DNA of 64,000 nucleotides from Rhabditoides inermis (GCA_963966185.1 CAWZYM010000401.1:662001-726000); one strand, 5' to 3'; positions 28,575-40,398 are shown, counted from the stretch's first letter. Translations and numbers: made by a program. Notes: generated by a model from the sequence alone, not told the origin.

Positions 28575-31500
28575 TTTCTTTCTTTCCATCTCTCTCTTTC
28601 TCATTCTCTCTCCATCTTTCTCTGCCCATCTCTCTCAATATCTGCCATTATCTCTCATGTCTGCGTTTTTCTTTCTTCTTTCTCTCATGCACCACACGTC
28701 ACAACGTATTCACGGATCGCCGTTACGTTTCACAAAACGTTTTTCCAACATATTTTCTCACTACCAGTCGATATCGCGCCTTCTGCGCTCTTCCTCCTGG
28801 TTATAGATGGCGGGGTCAAAACAATGCAAACCCGGCGCGCATTAGACGCTGGCGGCGGCGGGGCGGACTACACGCAAAGTGCAAGTTGGGAAAAGTCGTG
28901 ACGGGAAGGAAGGAAGGAAGGACACGACACACACTGGCCTTTCGCCTAGTGCGCACGCGCGATCGCGCATAACTTCTTTCACAGAAGAGATACAAAGATG
29001 CCACCGACCAGTGATCTGGCCTACGGAACGGTGCGAATCTAACTAGCATGATTTGGACGAGTTCACATTGTTGATAATATGACCTTTGGATATCACTTCT
29101 TGAAAATTCTGGCGCGAGCCTTATCCTAAGCCAAAAGAGAGGGCGCTGCGCGCCCTCTCTAATGATGTGGAATAGCTCAAGTGGTAGGGTGAGGGCGTAC
29201 TGGTACTAACCAGGCGCGTTCGATCTTCATATCTGCCAGTTTGTTTTGCGAATGTTTTGCGAATGTTTGTAAATGAATTCGAATGTTGCTTTTGGAATCA
29301 TTTATGTATGCACATACATACGTACATTAGATTTTGAGCCACTGAAACCTCGGTCATGAATTGTAATTGCAGAGCCGAGTGCGTTAAACTGATCTTCCTT
29401 ATTATATTATGTTAATGGTAGTATTACTGTTAAAATTGGGAAGTTGTGGCACAGAGATCAAAACAGCCTCACCCGCACTGCTCTGCTCCTCCCCTATTCG
29501 CACGTTCTTTCTACCGAGCGCTCTCACTGGCCCTCTCCTCACCGATCGATCCATTTGATTTCAGGCCGGCTGCCCATTCTGGCTCGCACGAGAAAGAGAG
29601 AGCGCGCAGAGAGCGTGCGTTAGTGAAAGAATCAGACGGTCAGAGAGAGAAGAGAGTGGCTGATCGAAAAGCGGGGCATGCTCGGCTGGAAGAAGAGAGA
29701 GCGCGCAGAGAGCGTACGCTCGTGAGAGAGCCAAGAGGCCGGGATGTGAGAGTGGCTGAGCGAGAGGCGGGGCATGAGCGTTCGACCAATCAGATTGCAC
29801 AGACAGTGGGCCGAGCGACCAATGAGCGCAGAGTGCAGTGGGCGGGGCTTACGTGATGCACACCGTCGTCGTCGTCGTCGTAAACACGTTTAGTGGCAGA
29901 ATGAGCGAAAAGTTGTTTTGGATATTTTGGAAGCCGCAACCGATATTTATTTCTTGTATCATACTCATAAGTCTTGTCAAATGATATTCTAACAAAAAAA
30001 CACATACTATGGAGTATATCGTATTGGGATATAGGAAATTGAGTATGCCTTGGGGGTGACGCGCTGCGCGCGTCAAAGATCAAGACAAACGGGCGGCGCT
30101 GCGCGCCGCCCTCAATAATGTTTGAAATTGGACGTATTTGTAGTTACAAAGAGGTCGAAGCACTTCGCAACAAAAACTTCAAGTCCAAGTCCAGAAATTG
30201 CCGGCAAAACAAAAATCACGTGCACGGACTCGAACTCCGGTCTCTGTTCTGACAGACTGATGCACTATAGGCTCTATAGGCCACAACGGCTCGGTCTCTG
30301 ACCAACAGAGGAGGAAGGAGGAGGGATGAGCCAGTGGCCAGTGGGCATATTGTTCACATGTATTTTGTCTAAACGAACATTGTGTATTATAGGGGAATGA
30401 GGAAACAAACAAAAAACCAGCCCTGTACGTTTTTGTACTGGAAACGTATATGGCGCGTAGGTGCGTAGGAAAAAGTAACACCAGAAGTCGATGTATGGAG
30501 TCCTAACTAAGGTATCCTATCAACTTGGTTCGGATCCGAGAGTATGGCTCTAACAACACTAGTGTGATTTTTCGAGAGTCTTTTGCCAGCAAACGTTCTC
30601 ACTTGACAGGCACGGAGCTCTCATCGGAGACGATCGCGCACGTGCTGTCTCGTCTTCCGCTGCTCCGCTGGCTCGACGCCAGCTGGCTGGAGGGATTCAC
30701 CGACGGCGTCATAGAGGCCTGGATGCAGGTATATACGCTGCTCACTGCATATGGCATAACAATGGGAAAAGTGTCGCAGTCTTGTTTCAACAACGGGATG
30801 AACTGTCGCTGATCAGCTCATTTTGTTAGCGCTCGATTCTGAATTCGGGAAAAGTGTGGCAAATGCCGTTGTAGCGCTTTTTAGTATCTCGTCGCTTTAG
30901 TATCTCAGCGCTTTTTAGTATCTCGTGCATTGTCGGCATGGAACTGTTTTTGTTGCTGCAATTGATATAGTGAGACCTATTGAAGACGTGTGGTGAAAAA
31001 TCTTTTCAGGCGAACACGCTGTCGAACCTGCAGTTCCTCAACCTCGACACGTGCGACTCGCTCAACGAGCCCGCCATCACTGAGCTCATCATGCGGCACG
31101 GACACCAACTGCACGGGTGATTGAGATTTTTTTTTTGTTTGTCTATTTTTTTATTTGCATCTACGTAGATATTGCAAGTTGCCATGACCCCATGACAGAG
31201 CTAAAAGCGATCGATCAGCAATTAACACTAATCTGGCAAGATGCGTTCATCCACTTGAAGATCTTCGTGGTCTCAACATTCCATGTCATCAAACCACTTG
31301 CAGCCTCAACCTCGGCGGACACCACAAACTGCTCGAGTACTTTTGGATGAATATGATACCGCAGCTGAGGAACATAAAGTGAGTTGTTGAAGGTACGAAT
31401 TGTGGCAATCAATTACTCATTATTATTGCACGACCAAATCATATGTAAGGTTGTAAGGCGAAAAGTTTTTTTTGTCTCGTTGCACACATGAATTGGAAAC

Positions 31501-33260
31501 GATGTTGGCATTGCGGACAATCCACAAAAATGTACTCTGCGCCCAGAGTGGTAGTGCTTCGATCTGCCTCGGTTGCGGCTCAAAACACTTGGTGTCCTAA
31601 TGCCTCTCTTGTTTTGTGCAAGCATACCGCAAGTTGACTCTTTGTCTCCATTTGACCTACGCCACAACGCGCAACTTAGAAGAAACTACATAGCATATCA
31701 TTAATGATTGTCTGTTTGATACAATGATATCATATGATTGAACTCGTTGCAGCGTGATGGTGATGGGCATCGCCGAGGACTGCTGTCCCAAGGTGGTCGC
31801 CAAGATACACGTCGATCAGGTCAGTGAGTCGCATAGGACAATTCTGAATAGGAGAAAAGGACATCCGATCTCCACTGTCCATAAACATGTGAACATGCAT
31901 TCTTTTGTTCTCAAATAAACCAGTTCATCGACAGACATGATATATATTTACCGTAACCTACCGTACTTTACGTAGTCGTGCGCTACTCGTTTCGAGATCA
32001 ATATTCTGATTCTGCCTCCAGTTCATCGACTGCGTGGCGCAGAACTGTTCGAAGCTGAGCCGGCTGGAGATCCGGTGGGACGACGACACACTGCGATTCT
32101 CCGACAAGTCCAGGTCTGATTGCATATCGCTTTGTTCAGAATCGCAATCATGATTAGTGATTACGACACGTACAAAAACGAAATCACCCCATGTCAGATT
32201 TGTCCCTTGCAAAAGTGTTGATGCACCTCAAACTTTATATGATATATTATCTCAAAGTGCATTCTATTCATTAAATTCATCTTCAGCTATGAGTTCGCTG
32301 TAGCGCATTACAGTACACTTTGTCCAGTAGACCGCAGCATAGTTTGCAGTCTCTTCATACAAATGAGACGAGGCAAAGTACATGTGTTTCGGGGACGGAG
32401 AATCTGAGAACATTTTTGAGAAAAGTCGCACGAGGGCGAATGTTTCTGGGTTGATAGAAAGAACACAACATGATGTGTTACGAAGATGGAGAAGGGAACG
32501 AATGTTCCTAGGTAACTGGAGAGTACATCACAACTGGAGGGTATACTAGATGTCGGCGCATACAGAGGTTATAGCAGGTCCTATACAAGATGTGTAAGAT
32601 CGTTTTTGTTGATCAAATTTGCAAATTTGGCCCAATATATGATGCACTCTAATTTTCAGCAAGTTTATCGACGTGCTGCGCATGAAGTGTCTCAAGCTGC
32701 ACTCGATCGTCCTCTCTGATGGACAGTACTACGAACTCGTGCGCTCCAATTTCGAGCGAGCAGATCGTATGAGTGTCGTGAGGTGGGTGAAAATCAAATC
32801 CAATCAAATACTTTACTCGGTATCGCTATTTCATGATCATATGTTTAGAAAGCATATCCATCGCCCTGGTTTTATGAAAAGAACAATTTATTCATTTATT
32901 ACTGCCGGGATCAACACTGTGACAAATATACAATGAATGTACAGATGAAATCATAGCTTGTAAATTCATCATCCAAATATCATAATCCATTGAGAAAAGA
33001 AAAGATATAAGAACACGTCCCCAGAACAAGTGAGACGACAACAACGAAATCGGATAGTCGCCGACCGCATGACCTTTGTGAATAGCCCGGCTGATGCCGA
33101 GAATGAGAATTGAAGTAACACTGACAGACGAATGTTCAAGTTAATATAAATCAATGATTGTTAAACCAATCAATACAAATACGATTCCAGGACGACCGAG
33201 ATGTGTCGCACGGGACTGCTGCAGTGCTCGCGATACTACAACCATCTCCTCTTCAACTGA
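20124..33260 (+). CDS. F-box / leucine-rich-repeat protein, with alternative N-terminal exons
   Basis: Core exons: 23314-23445, 23578-23640, 23835-23942, 24426-24570, 24775-24861, 25284-25383, 25696-25789, 25943-26015, 26162-26230, 30610-30728, 31010-31116, 31304-31378, 31753-31819, 32022-32113, 32660-32782 and 33191-33260. They encode 507 aa. The F-box is IEKLPDKVMQQIFSYLSPYQ plus AGHVCRRWKAVARNPNLW. LRR-like segments follow, for example CPRLQHLTL, LRVVNLWGVPFITDEHV and LSNLQFLNLDTCDSLNE. F-box/LRR proteins are substrate receptors of SCF ubiquitin ligases. Upstream, exons 20124-20151, 20190-20271, 20322-20397, 21187-21276 and 22119-22187, an ATG exon 20754-20786 and an ATG exon 22622-22693 all end in phase 0. 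They could splice to 23578 as alternative N-termini. The core is well supported, the upstream part less so. The exact ortholog was not identified. Confidence 0.78.
22400..22451 (+). repeat. (CT)n microsatellite
   Basis: About 26 uninterrupted CT units lie in an intron of the F-box gene. Similar tracts occur at about 1339-1366, 1733-1800 (GA), 2385-2421, 3361-3398, 3762-3802, 6486-6546, 7161-7183, 13321-13353, 15650-15718 (GA) and 25798-25827. Nearly all are in introns. Confidence 0.95.
22730..22830. repeat. small palindromic MITE-like repeat
   Basis: GGTCAGTCTCTT at the left is mirrored by AAGAGACTGACC at the right. An internal direct repeat GAAACACTCCCGAAT lies about 50 bp apart. The element lies in an intron of the F-box gene and has no coding capacity. 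Confidence 0.5.
26845..27224. repeat. fold-back element with 124-bp inverted arms
   Basis: The arm 26845-26968 is mirrored nearly perfectly by 27101-27224 across a 132-bp AT-rich loop. The outer ends are ATTCTCGTTCGAAAAGTACG. It lies in the 4.4-kb intron of the F-box gene. Features fit a MITE or foldback transposon. No open frame is present. Confidence 0.8.
27880..27985 (-). repeat. tRNA-derived sequence (SINE or tRNA pseudogene)
   Basis: On the minus strand an A-box-like TGGCTAGCGCAGTGG is followed at tRNA-like spacing by a B-box-like GGTCCCGAGTTCAATCC. The stems do not form a clean cloverleaf. It therefore looks like a tRNA-derived SINE head or a decayed tRNA rather than a working gene. 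Confidence 0.45.
28001..28339. repeat. second fold-back element with 103-bp inverted arms
   Basis: The arm 28001-28103 is mirrored by 28237-28339 around a CT-rich loop of about 130 bp. The outer end is ATTTTCTTTAAAAAGTACTC. The AAAAGTAC-GTAAAGAGA arrangement near the ends resembles the fold-back at 26845, so the two may be related. Confidence 0.8.
28430..28640. repeat. long pyrimidine (CT-rich) tract
   Basis: About 210 bp of nearly pure C/T on the plus strand lies in the F-box gene intron. Two overlapping open frames here are only Ser/Leu low complexity from the repeat. Confidence 0.8.
29120..29250. repeat. GC-rich hairpin followed by a tRNA-like segment
   Basis: AGAGAGGGCGC-TGC-GCGCCCTCTCT forms a perfect hairpin at about 29137. 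It is followed at 29170 by TAGCTCAAGTGGTAGGGTG and GCGCGTTCGATCTTC, which resemble tRNA A- and B-boxes. It is probably a SINE-type repeat. It lies in the F-box gene intron. Confidence 0.4.
29583..29785 (+). repeat. two imperfect tandem repeats of about 100 bp, open in one frame
   Basis: Two adjacent copies share GAGAGAGCGCGCAGAGAGCG and GTGGCTGA...GCGGGGCATG blocks. A 136-codon open frame runs through both, giving a repeated Glu/Arg-rich peptide (ERARRERALV / ERARRERTLV). No family was recognised. The frame may be a by-product of the repeat. Confidence 0.6.
29780..29860 (+). promoter_or_regulatory. intronic promoter-like cluster: two CCAAT boxes, GC box, CRE-like site
   Basis: CCAAT occurs at 29786 and 29819, GGGCGGGGC at about 29840, and TTACGTGA directly after. 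The arrangement resembles a metazoan core promoter, although it lies inside the large intron of the F-box gene. No downstream gene was identified for it, so function is unproven. Confidence 0.3.
30050..30310 (-). repeat. GC-rich hairpins followed by tRNA-like segment (SINE-like)
   Basis: Hairpins GACGCGCTGCGCGCGTC and GGGCGGCGC-TGC-GCGCCGCCC occur at about 30058 and 30089. On the minus strand a tRNA-like unit follows at about 30215-30300, with A-box-like TGTGGCCTATAGAGCC and B-box GGAGTTCGAGTCC. The combination of hairpin and tRNA-like box recurs at 29120. Confidence 0.4.
31520..31675 (-). repeat. diverged copy of the dispersed 'AAGTTGCGCG' repeat family
   Basis: On the minus strand this copy begins AAGTTGCGCGTTGTGGCGTAG and later contains ACAAAACAAGAGAGGC. 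It shares the order of blocks with copies at 2632-2792, 12816-12972 and the window end. It lies in an intron of the F-box gene. Confidence 0.6.
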
Positions 33261-33500
33261 CCAATCTCTCTAGGTGCACCTTTCCAAATTCTGTGTCTTC
33301 CCGTGATCCGTGATTCAAGATGTCATACGCATAAACTATAAAGCTGCATTTATTAACAATTATTAGATTAGTATTTTTGGTGCACAATCACGAACCGTAC
33401 AAACCACAACAAGTCGACGCCTAGATACAAATGAACAAATGACACATATACTACAATTCGAAAGTACAAGTTTAGCAGACAACACTTGGCGGGGGCTGAG

Positions 33501-33803
33501 TCAGGGAGGAAGCGCGCCGTCCGGACCCACCTGACTCACCTATAAATGTTGTACTTTGTAGTAAAGAAAAGGGCATAGTCGCATGGTCACTAAATAACTA
33601 ATGCTCTACATATATCTTCACTTCTCCACGCATGCAGATAATTTATTAAGATTAAGAATGAGCACGAATGGCGATGACGTCAGAGGGCGAATGCCGCTCA
33701 AGAAACACGTACCTCCACGGGTCGCGGGCGCTTGTTGGCGGAAAAGTACTCGTGTCGCTCCATCGTCTCCAGACACTCTTGCACGTCCGCAATCACGTGG
33801 ATT
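33501..33803 (-). CDS. 3' exons of an unidentified minus-strand gene (partial model)
   Basis: Two exons, 33713-33803 and 33501-33539, share phase, have TTTATAG acceptors and a GTACGT donor, and end with TGA. The visible peptide is HVIADVQECLETMERHEYF followed by a basic Arg/Pro patch and a short tail. Composition is protein-like rather than repeat-derived. The upstream exons could not be placed. The nearest candidate stretch (33810-34440) contains a GA tract and no convincing exon. Family is not recognised. Confidence 0.35.
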
Positions 33804-35009
33804 CTATAAAACAGTATAAATCAATAAGTTTATATAATAGAACTATGATTAGAACTATACAAATAGAATAGAAGAGTTCAGGTGGTCTCCCGATATTGCC
33901 GTGTTTTGTATATTCTCACACACAGCACACACGCGCCCGCGTCTAATAACACACGCATTGCTGTATTTTTTTTCTTCGAAACTTTCATATTCTCTCTCTC
34001 TCTCCCCTTCTCGGTTCGCAAGAAATATCAGCGCAGTCAATTTGCCAATATGCCCGTGCGTCCGAAGAGCAAAATAATTACGCGGCGTGTTCAAAAATAA
34101 ATCGGCGTGAAAACCATGTGGTATCGTCATTCATCTCTGCGTTATTTCGAATGGCATTTCAATGGGCAGTGTCATTTATCGTCGCCGCCTCATCGACAGC
34201 CACTGAAATGCCACATGTCCTGCGCGCTTTGTCTGCCTTATCACAACATGCAGACATGTATGCATATACATATACTACATCCATCCACGCGCTCTCGTAT
34301 TTCATACATGTTGTTATGTTATGAGAGAGGGTGGGTGGTATCTGGATATATAATAGGCGCAGCCACACAGTGCAAGGAAGCGAATCAGGAGCTGTACTCG
34401 GGTCGTCGCTATTGTAGAGTAAGTGAGCTGCTCGCATGAGCCAATCTCGTCACTCTGTGCCCTACGCTTTCCGTTCTATCCATCACCGATCTCTCCGTCC
34501 ACCCGCTCGCCTCCATCTCTCACCTCTCTCCCACACCGCACGCTCTCTGCTGCGATGACGTCAAGCGGGGAGGGGAGGGAGGGAGAGAGACTGGGGCGGG
34601 CAGAGAGCGAGAGGAGCCTCCCCCTTCTCTCTTTCTCTCGCTTCCAGAGGCAGACAGCACTCGTCCAGTCCAAGCAACTCTCGTCTCCTCTTCTCACGCA
34701 ATAAACTATGGACGAGGAACTACCGTCTTCCCCCCTCTCTGTCTTGTTATCGTTTTTGGGACTGACTGAAGCGCACTCTTAATTGTATGTGTTCCGCGGG
34801 TATTCCAATGTGTGCACAAAAATGTCTCTACCCCCGTCTCTTATCTCTCTCCTCTCGAGTGTTGTGTTGTTGCTGCGTTTTTTTTCTTTTTTCCTTCATC
34901 CCCTCCTCGCATTTTCGCGTGTTTTTGAGTGACTCTCTCTCTCTTATGAGAAACGCGCCCTCGCTAGACGCTGCTTTTCCGAGCTTATCTACCATCATCT
35001 TCAGCGAGC
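33804..35009. promoter_or_regulatory. gene-poor region upstream of the ULK-like kinase, with a consensus CRE
   Basis: A perfect TGACGTCA palindrome lies at 34556-34563 within a CT/GA-rich stretch. The kinase ATG at 35010 is preceded by the acceptor CATCTTCAG, so an upstream 5' UTR exon or trans-spliced leader is likely. No convincing exon was found here. Confidence 0.35.
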
Positions 35010-38000
35010 ATGTCTGAGGACGAGGACGTTCCACTGCCCATGCCCGAATTCACGGGACAAGTCGTGACACTAGGAGAGAGGTAATGAGATGCCAACGTTC
35101 CCCGCCGGCGTTTTATGTGCACAAAGAACCACCGCGCAGCACATTTATCTGATTGCTCAGCCGAGCTTTCCGCTCAACCGGCGAGCAGGGCAACAATGAA
35201 ATGCTTGGACTTTGGAGCCTTGTCGAGGGGATGCATTTGTCTCTCTCTTCGCGCCACTCGGATCCATTTCATTTCGGAATCCACTCTTTCAGATACACTT
35301 TCACCGACGCCGAGCCGTCCCTCATTGGACTGGGCTCGTTCGGAGTGGTCTATCGAGGCAGCGACGAGAACGGCACCAATGTGAGACATTCGATATTTGA
35401 GCAAACCAAAATGCCGCGCACAGCTCAAAAACTCTCGATGCAAACAGAGTCTTATGAGAAGCGGGAGAGAGAGAGTGCACGAAACGCGCTGCAAATACAT
35501 TCACACATTGCTTTATGCAGCCGGCAGAAGGAAACTACTTCCGAGAGTGGAATTCACTATAGCAATTTGAGAGCGAGATAAAAAAGGTGCTCTTTCAGGT
35601 GGCCATCAAGAAAATGTTGCGTCTGCACATAAAGGAACAAGAGCTGCGCGTCATACAGGTGAGCAGTGGCAGCTAGTCTCATATTCCATGTGCGCGCGCT
35701 CCCCCCTCCCCTCCCCTCTCCGGGCGCATTGACGTCATCTGCCATTTCTTTCTTCCTATTCTCTCTCTCTCTTCCTTTTCACTAGCTCTCCTTTCATTCG
35801 CACGTGGAACTGACGAGCATCGATTGCGTGCGTTGCGTGCGTGTTTCGAGTCCCCCTCTATGAGAAGGAACCACCGCTAGCGGGCGCCCGGCGATGAGAA
35901 GAGAGGAGAGTGAGGCAGGATGGATGGAAAAATGCGTTCCTCGTTCGTCGCCATTTCGCCGCGACTGGTCGCAATAGGGTTATCCCAACAACCCCCGATC
36001 ACTTCGCCACTTTGTGCCTCCGCGTTCCGTGGGAGCGAAACTCTAGCGGCAGCGGGAGCAATGCAAACGGAAAACTTCTGGCGAAAAACATAAATCTCTA
36101 ATACTTGCGGCGCTACCCATAACACCATAGTGATAAATGTGTTCGTCTAAGCATATGATCATCAAGCGCTCAGGCGAATTGACTGATATATAAAAACTGT
36201 AAAAAATTTCAGGCGCTGCGTTCACCGTATCTCATCAGCGTGCTGGACATTTGTCCTCTCGGCGAGGAGCACACGTGTCTCATTATGGAGCTGTGCGACT
36301 CGGATCTTGAACAGCACCTCGAAGCTGTGCAGGGCAAGCTCGAGCCGAGCGACTTGAGGTGAGAGAGAGAAAGCGAGAGAGAAGAGCTAGTGAGATACGG
36401 ATAGGCTTATTGCCGCGAAGGCATGATGCCTTCATGTTTTATCCCCATCGAAACGTCTTTCAAATATCTAGAATGTTTTTCATGTTGCCTCGCGGCGGAA
36501 CACTTCCGCAATGCAGATGTGTCGGGAAAACCCTCCCTTTACAGACAGTTGTTCAGCATAATTGAGATAGAGGACAGCACGCTGCCCAGAACTGCTCAAA
36601 AATAATGATGTTTTCGAATTTGAGTTCGGCGTTATCCTTTCTTCTTTTTTGACGTGCGAAAAATATGGTAAAGTTATGAAAAAATATCTTAGTTTACCTT
36701 TACCTTCCCCTCTTTCTCTCTAGCAATTCGTGATACTCATTATCTTTTGTATGAGATGACAACTTGACAACTATGTGTTTTCTCATTGTTGTGCTGTGAC
36801 CAGAGCGCTCACTCCCTCCCCTCTTTCTCACGTTCTCGCTTCAAAACACAATCATTCCCTTGTAAAAGAAAGCGAGGAAAAGGAAAATATCCGTATGCTG
36901 TTAGCAAAGTGACGACATAGAAAAGACATCATAGACCACACACACGTGTTCTCAGAGAACCGGCGAAATGAAAACGAGACGACAGCGATAAGAAGGGGGG
37001 CAGTGACATGCTATAAAGTAAATAACCGATCACTGATCGAATGTCTGTTGTTTCTCGAGCGAGAGACAGACTGATGTGAGAGATGATGATAGAAAGAGAG
37101 AGAGCACTCTTCTCTGTGTGAGTAATAGCCGGATGCCATTCGCTCATGGATATCATTCGAATGTATGTGTGTGTTTTCAGGGTGGTGGTCGATAACATTG
37201 CGAGGGGCTATATGGCACTCAACGAGCTGCGCATCGTGCATCGCGACATCAAGCCGCAGAACATACTCGTCAAGTACGACGAGCACAGGCGCCTCGTCGC
37301 CGCAAAGATCACCGACTTTGGTGAGTCTTGCTCTCCCTTGCAAACACGACACGGCGCTCAAAATGTTCGCGTCTTTTCATTTGCACGTTATTGCCCGAGA
37401 CTCTCCGTCTTTTTTCTCATCTATCACACAGTGTGCGACATATAGGCGAGAATAGAACAATAAGCCTCTACTCGTCTTCCGTGTTTACGACGGCACGCCG
37501 GCTCTTTACTGGCACACACACATAGTTTGAAGAGAGAGCAGTTGAGTACACATTCCACTCCGCCGAATCCTGTGATCCATTTTCCTCTCATTCAATCTTC
37601 GACCTATTTTCCTCCTTAGCAATCGAAAGTGCAATTGCAGCGAATCAGTCTCCGATACATAAAACAACAAACATTTACAGCTTTATGGTGTATAAAATTT
37701 TGCATCGCCCGGTATCCGGTAACAAATGCACTTTCGGAGCGAAAATGCTGTCATTCCAAACATCGGATAAAACCCGATAATACCTTGCCTGTAATTATTT
37801 CGAAATGAACATCGCAATGACGAGTGAGACGCGAAATTACAGTGTTAACAAGTCCGCACATAAACATGATGAGAAGAGGATATGATGTGTGGTCACTTGG
37901 TAACTTGATCGCGATGGCATGTCTAATGCTAATAGCTAATCTCTCCCGTTCAGGGATCGCTCGAGTCGTGGTAGACGAGCAGGAGCAGTTGTGCAACGTC

Positions 38001-38940
38001 GCAGGCACACTGTACTACATGGCACCGGAGGTGAGAGCGCATTGCAAGCGACACGAGAAGAGAAGAAACGCGAACAGACCTATCACACACCAATACGCGC
38101 ATGATACTACTATAGCGTTGTTAGTGTCATGCTGTCGTGCATGTAAAATCAGCCGCGTCTTTTCGATTTTTGTCGTCTTGAACTAGTGTACTGTGTCACA
38201 CACTCACACACATACACTACACACACGGACAGCTGTGTCGATGATGGCTCATCTTTTCCGCTGGACGGCACACAAACCCATTGACGAGCAAAAACACACA
38301 CCCGCGTCACAGCGTCAGTTATTGGCAACGATGACGTCAGCGCCGGTCCAAAATGTACATGGCACACCGTGTATGCAAGAATACGAAATGAAACGCGAAA
38401 ATGCGTGGTGTTTGGAGTTTGGAGTATGGAGTAAGTGGTCGTCACTGGTTTCAGCGATTTAGCCGAGACAATGCCAAGCCGAGGAGTGAGTGAGTGAGTA
38501 TGAAGTATCGTTTTCTAGGTGGGCGCCAACCTGGTGCAGCGCAAGCAGTATGATTGCAAGGTGGACATGTGGAGCATCGGCTGCCTCATCTATCAGTGCC
38601 TCACCGGCGAGGTAGGCATAAAGTCACCTCAAAACGACACGTCTTCTGCCACTCACAATCAAAATAGCTTCATTCCAAGTCATGATTCAGAAATTGATTG
38701 ATTGATCATGATCTTTTTCAGCGTCCGTTCGACGAGTGTTCGCTGTGTCGGCTGTTTCTGCACACTGCCGGCAGCAACTTTGACGCGTACGACCCGCCCG
38801 AACTGCCGGATTCGACCGACGGGGTGCTGGGGGACATGCTGCACTCGCTGCTCGAGATCGACTGCGCCAAGCGCGCCACGCCCGCCCAGTTCTACGCTGT
38901 CGGCACGCAGTGGGGCGGCATCGCGTCCATCGTCGCCTGA
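35010..38940 (+). CDS. ULK-like serine/threonine protein kinase (297 aa)
   Basis: Eight exons: 35010-35080, 35293-35380, 35599-35658, 36213-36358, 37181-37320, 37955-38031, 38519-38611 and 38722-38940. They sum to 894 nt. Kinase motifs in order: glycine loop GLGSFGVVYRG, VAIKKM lysine, catalytic HRDIKPQNIL, KITDFG, activation segment end TLYYMAPEV, DMWSIGCLIYQCLTGERPF, and a C-lobe ending KRATPAQFY. Spacing after APEV most resembles ULK/IKK-epsilon type kinases, which include autophagy initiators. The protein is almost only a kinase domain, with no long C-terminal regulatory region and no extension after the C-lobe, so it is unlike full-length ULK1. The ATG follows a TTCAG acceptor at 35004. 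CRE palindromes TGACGTCA occur in introns at 35730 and 38334. Confidence 0.82.
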
Positions 38941-39017
38941 CACATAGTCACCTATCTAGTCCCGCCCATATCATTCCATCTTCCTACTAGCTAGCGTTTA
39001 TCGTGCGCACGCGTGCA

Positions 39018-40398
39018 CTATACATTCGTCATTATTCGGGTTTGCGTAGAACGAGCAGAAAGAGAGAGAAATATATTTTCTATATGGATGTGATGCAAAG
39101 ATAAATGATTTTTCGGTTGCGATATTTTGCGTTGATGAAGCGCACACGTCACGTGATAAAGAAGAATATAAAACGGCGTCAGAATCACAATTGGATTTTG
39201 AAGATACCAGTCTACAAAACTAAATACGTAGAAGAACACCCACCCCTCGTTGATCTTGGGGTCGTCGCCGTCGACCGAATCAAGGAGGGCAGCCATCTTA
39301 TGGAGAGACTGAAACGTGTGCATAATAGTATAATAGAGTCAGTTGATTCCAGTTAATTCATGTAAATTGTTAGCTCGATATTTGTACGTGCATTCTAACT
39401 ACTCCAATCGGTGAAATGATTTGGGTTGAACTTGAACATAACAAGGTAAAGGTAAGGGGTAAGAGCACCGCGTAGTGTAGTGGTTATCGATGTCCGCTAT
39501 ACTCGGTGACAAGAAGAGATGGAATAATAAAACATGAGCAGCAAACGCCGTACCGATGCGGTGTTCTCGATGACGCTCTCGAGACCGACGAGCGATTTGA
39601 ACGCCGACGACATGGTCTGCAACAGGATATCTCACCTGACGGTCATTTATGATCTGACGACGGTCACTGATCTGACTCTCATTTACGCTCGTATTTTTTT
39701 ATCAGTGTCTCTTTCCTCCCGTGTTCTCTTCTCTCGCAGAGAAATCCTAAGTGCCGCATCCTAAGTGCTCATGAAGCCTGCGGGAATAGAAACTATCTGT
39801 GTATAACTCGCTACTGTGTATAACTGTGTATAACTCGCTAATAGATAAATATTATACACAGGAAAAGTTGCAGAGCAGTCTTCCATCGACCCAGCTGGGC
39901 CGGGTCGGCGGAGGTCTGCAAAGTGGAAGAGACTACTCTCACTTTCCTTGTATACCACCCTAGTCAAATGCACTAGGAATGAACATATTATTAGGACCAT
40001 TAGAATGGTTGCAACGGTTTGCAATTGAAAACCATCATCCAGCAGCAGTCAACGCATTCTACGAATCTACGAACATCACAACTTGTCTTTGGCTATGATG
40101 ATCAAAGGGGATGAATGAAAAGAAGGGGTAGGAAATATATTTAGAATACGCACCTCTGCCGAGCCGCTCGCCCCCGTGGCGTGTCCGATGAGCAGGTGAG
40201 CGTCTACCACCGCTTCCTGAAAGCGTCCACCATAACTAGTACTAACTTGTAACATTACTATTTCATTATGTAGTCATTATGTTTGTAACTCGAAAAACTA
40301 AACTCAAAGATATACAAAACACCAAAAAATAACATTTAGAATCGCACCTGAATCTTGCCGGGTAGCCGCGTCTTTGATTCGAGAGTGATTTTGCTCAT
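39018..40398 (-). CDS. small coiled-coil protein, possibly BORC subunit 7 (BORCS7)-like
   Basis: Exons 40348-40398, 40154-40216 and 39554-39616 (17+21+21 codons, all phase 0) precede a last exon starting at 39308. The peptide begins MSKITLESKTRLPGKIQ and continues EAVVDAHLLIGHATGAS, FKSLVGLESVIENTASSL and HKMAALLDSV. The alternating helix and the SL-x-KMA pattern recall BORCS7, a lysosome-positioning complex subunit, but the match is weak. After residue about 80 the frame runs on through a hydrophobic segment to a stop at 39018. A donor (GGGTGGGT at about 39244) suggests the true C-terminus may instead lie in an unplaced exon. A tRNA-like segment (about 39465-39500) lies in the third intron. 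Confidence 0.5.

Noticed and set aside
28378..28972. Ser/Leu-rich open frames of 142 and 194 codons
   Set aside because: They are produced by the CT tract; no start context, domain or splice support.
29137..29165. Helitron 3' end (hairpin followed by CTAA)
   Set aside because: The hairpin directly abuts CTAA without the usual spacer, and no matching 5' TC end or Rep/helicase was found.
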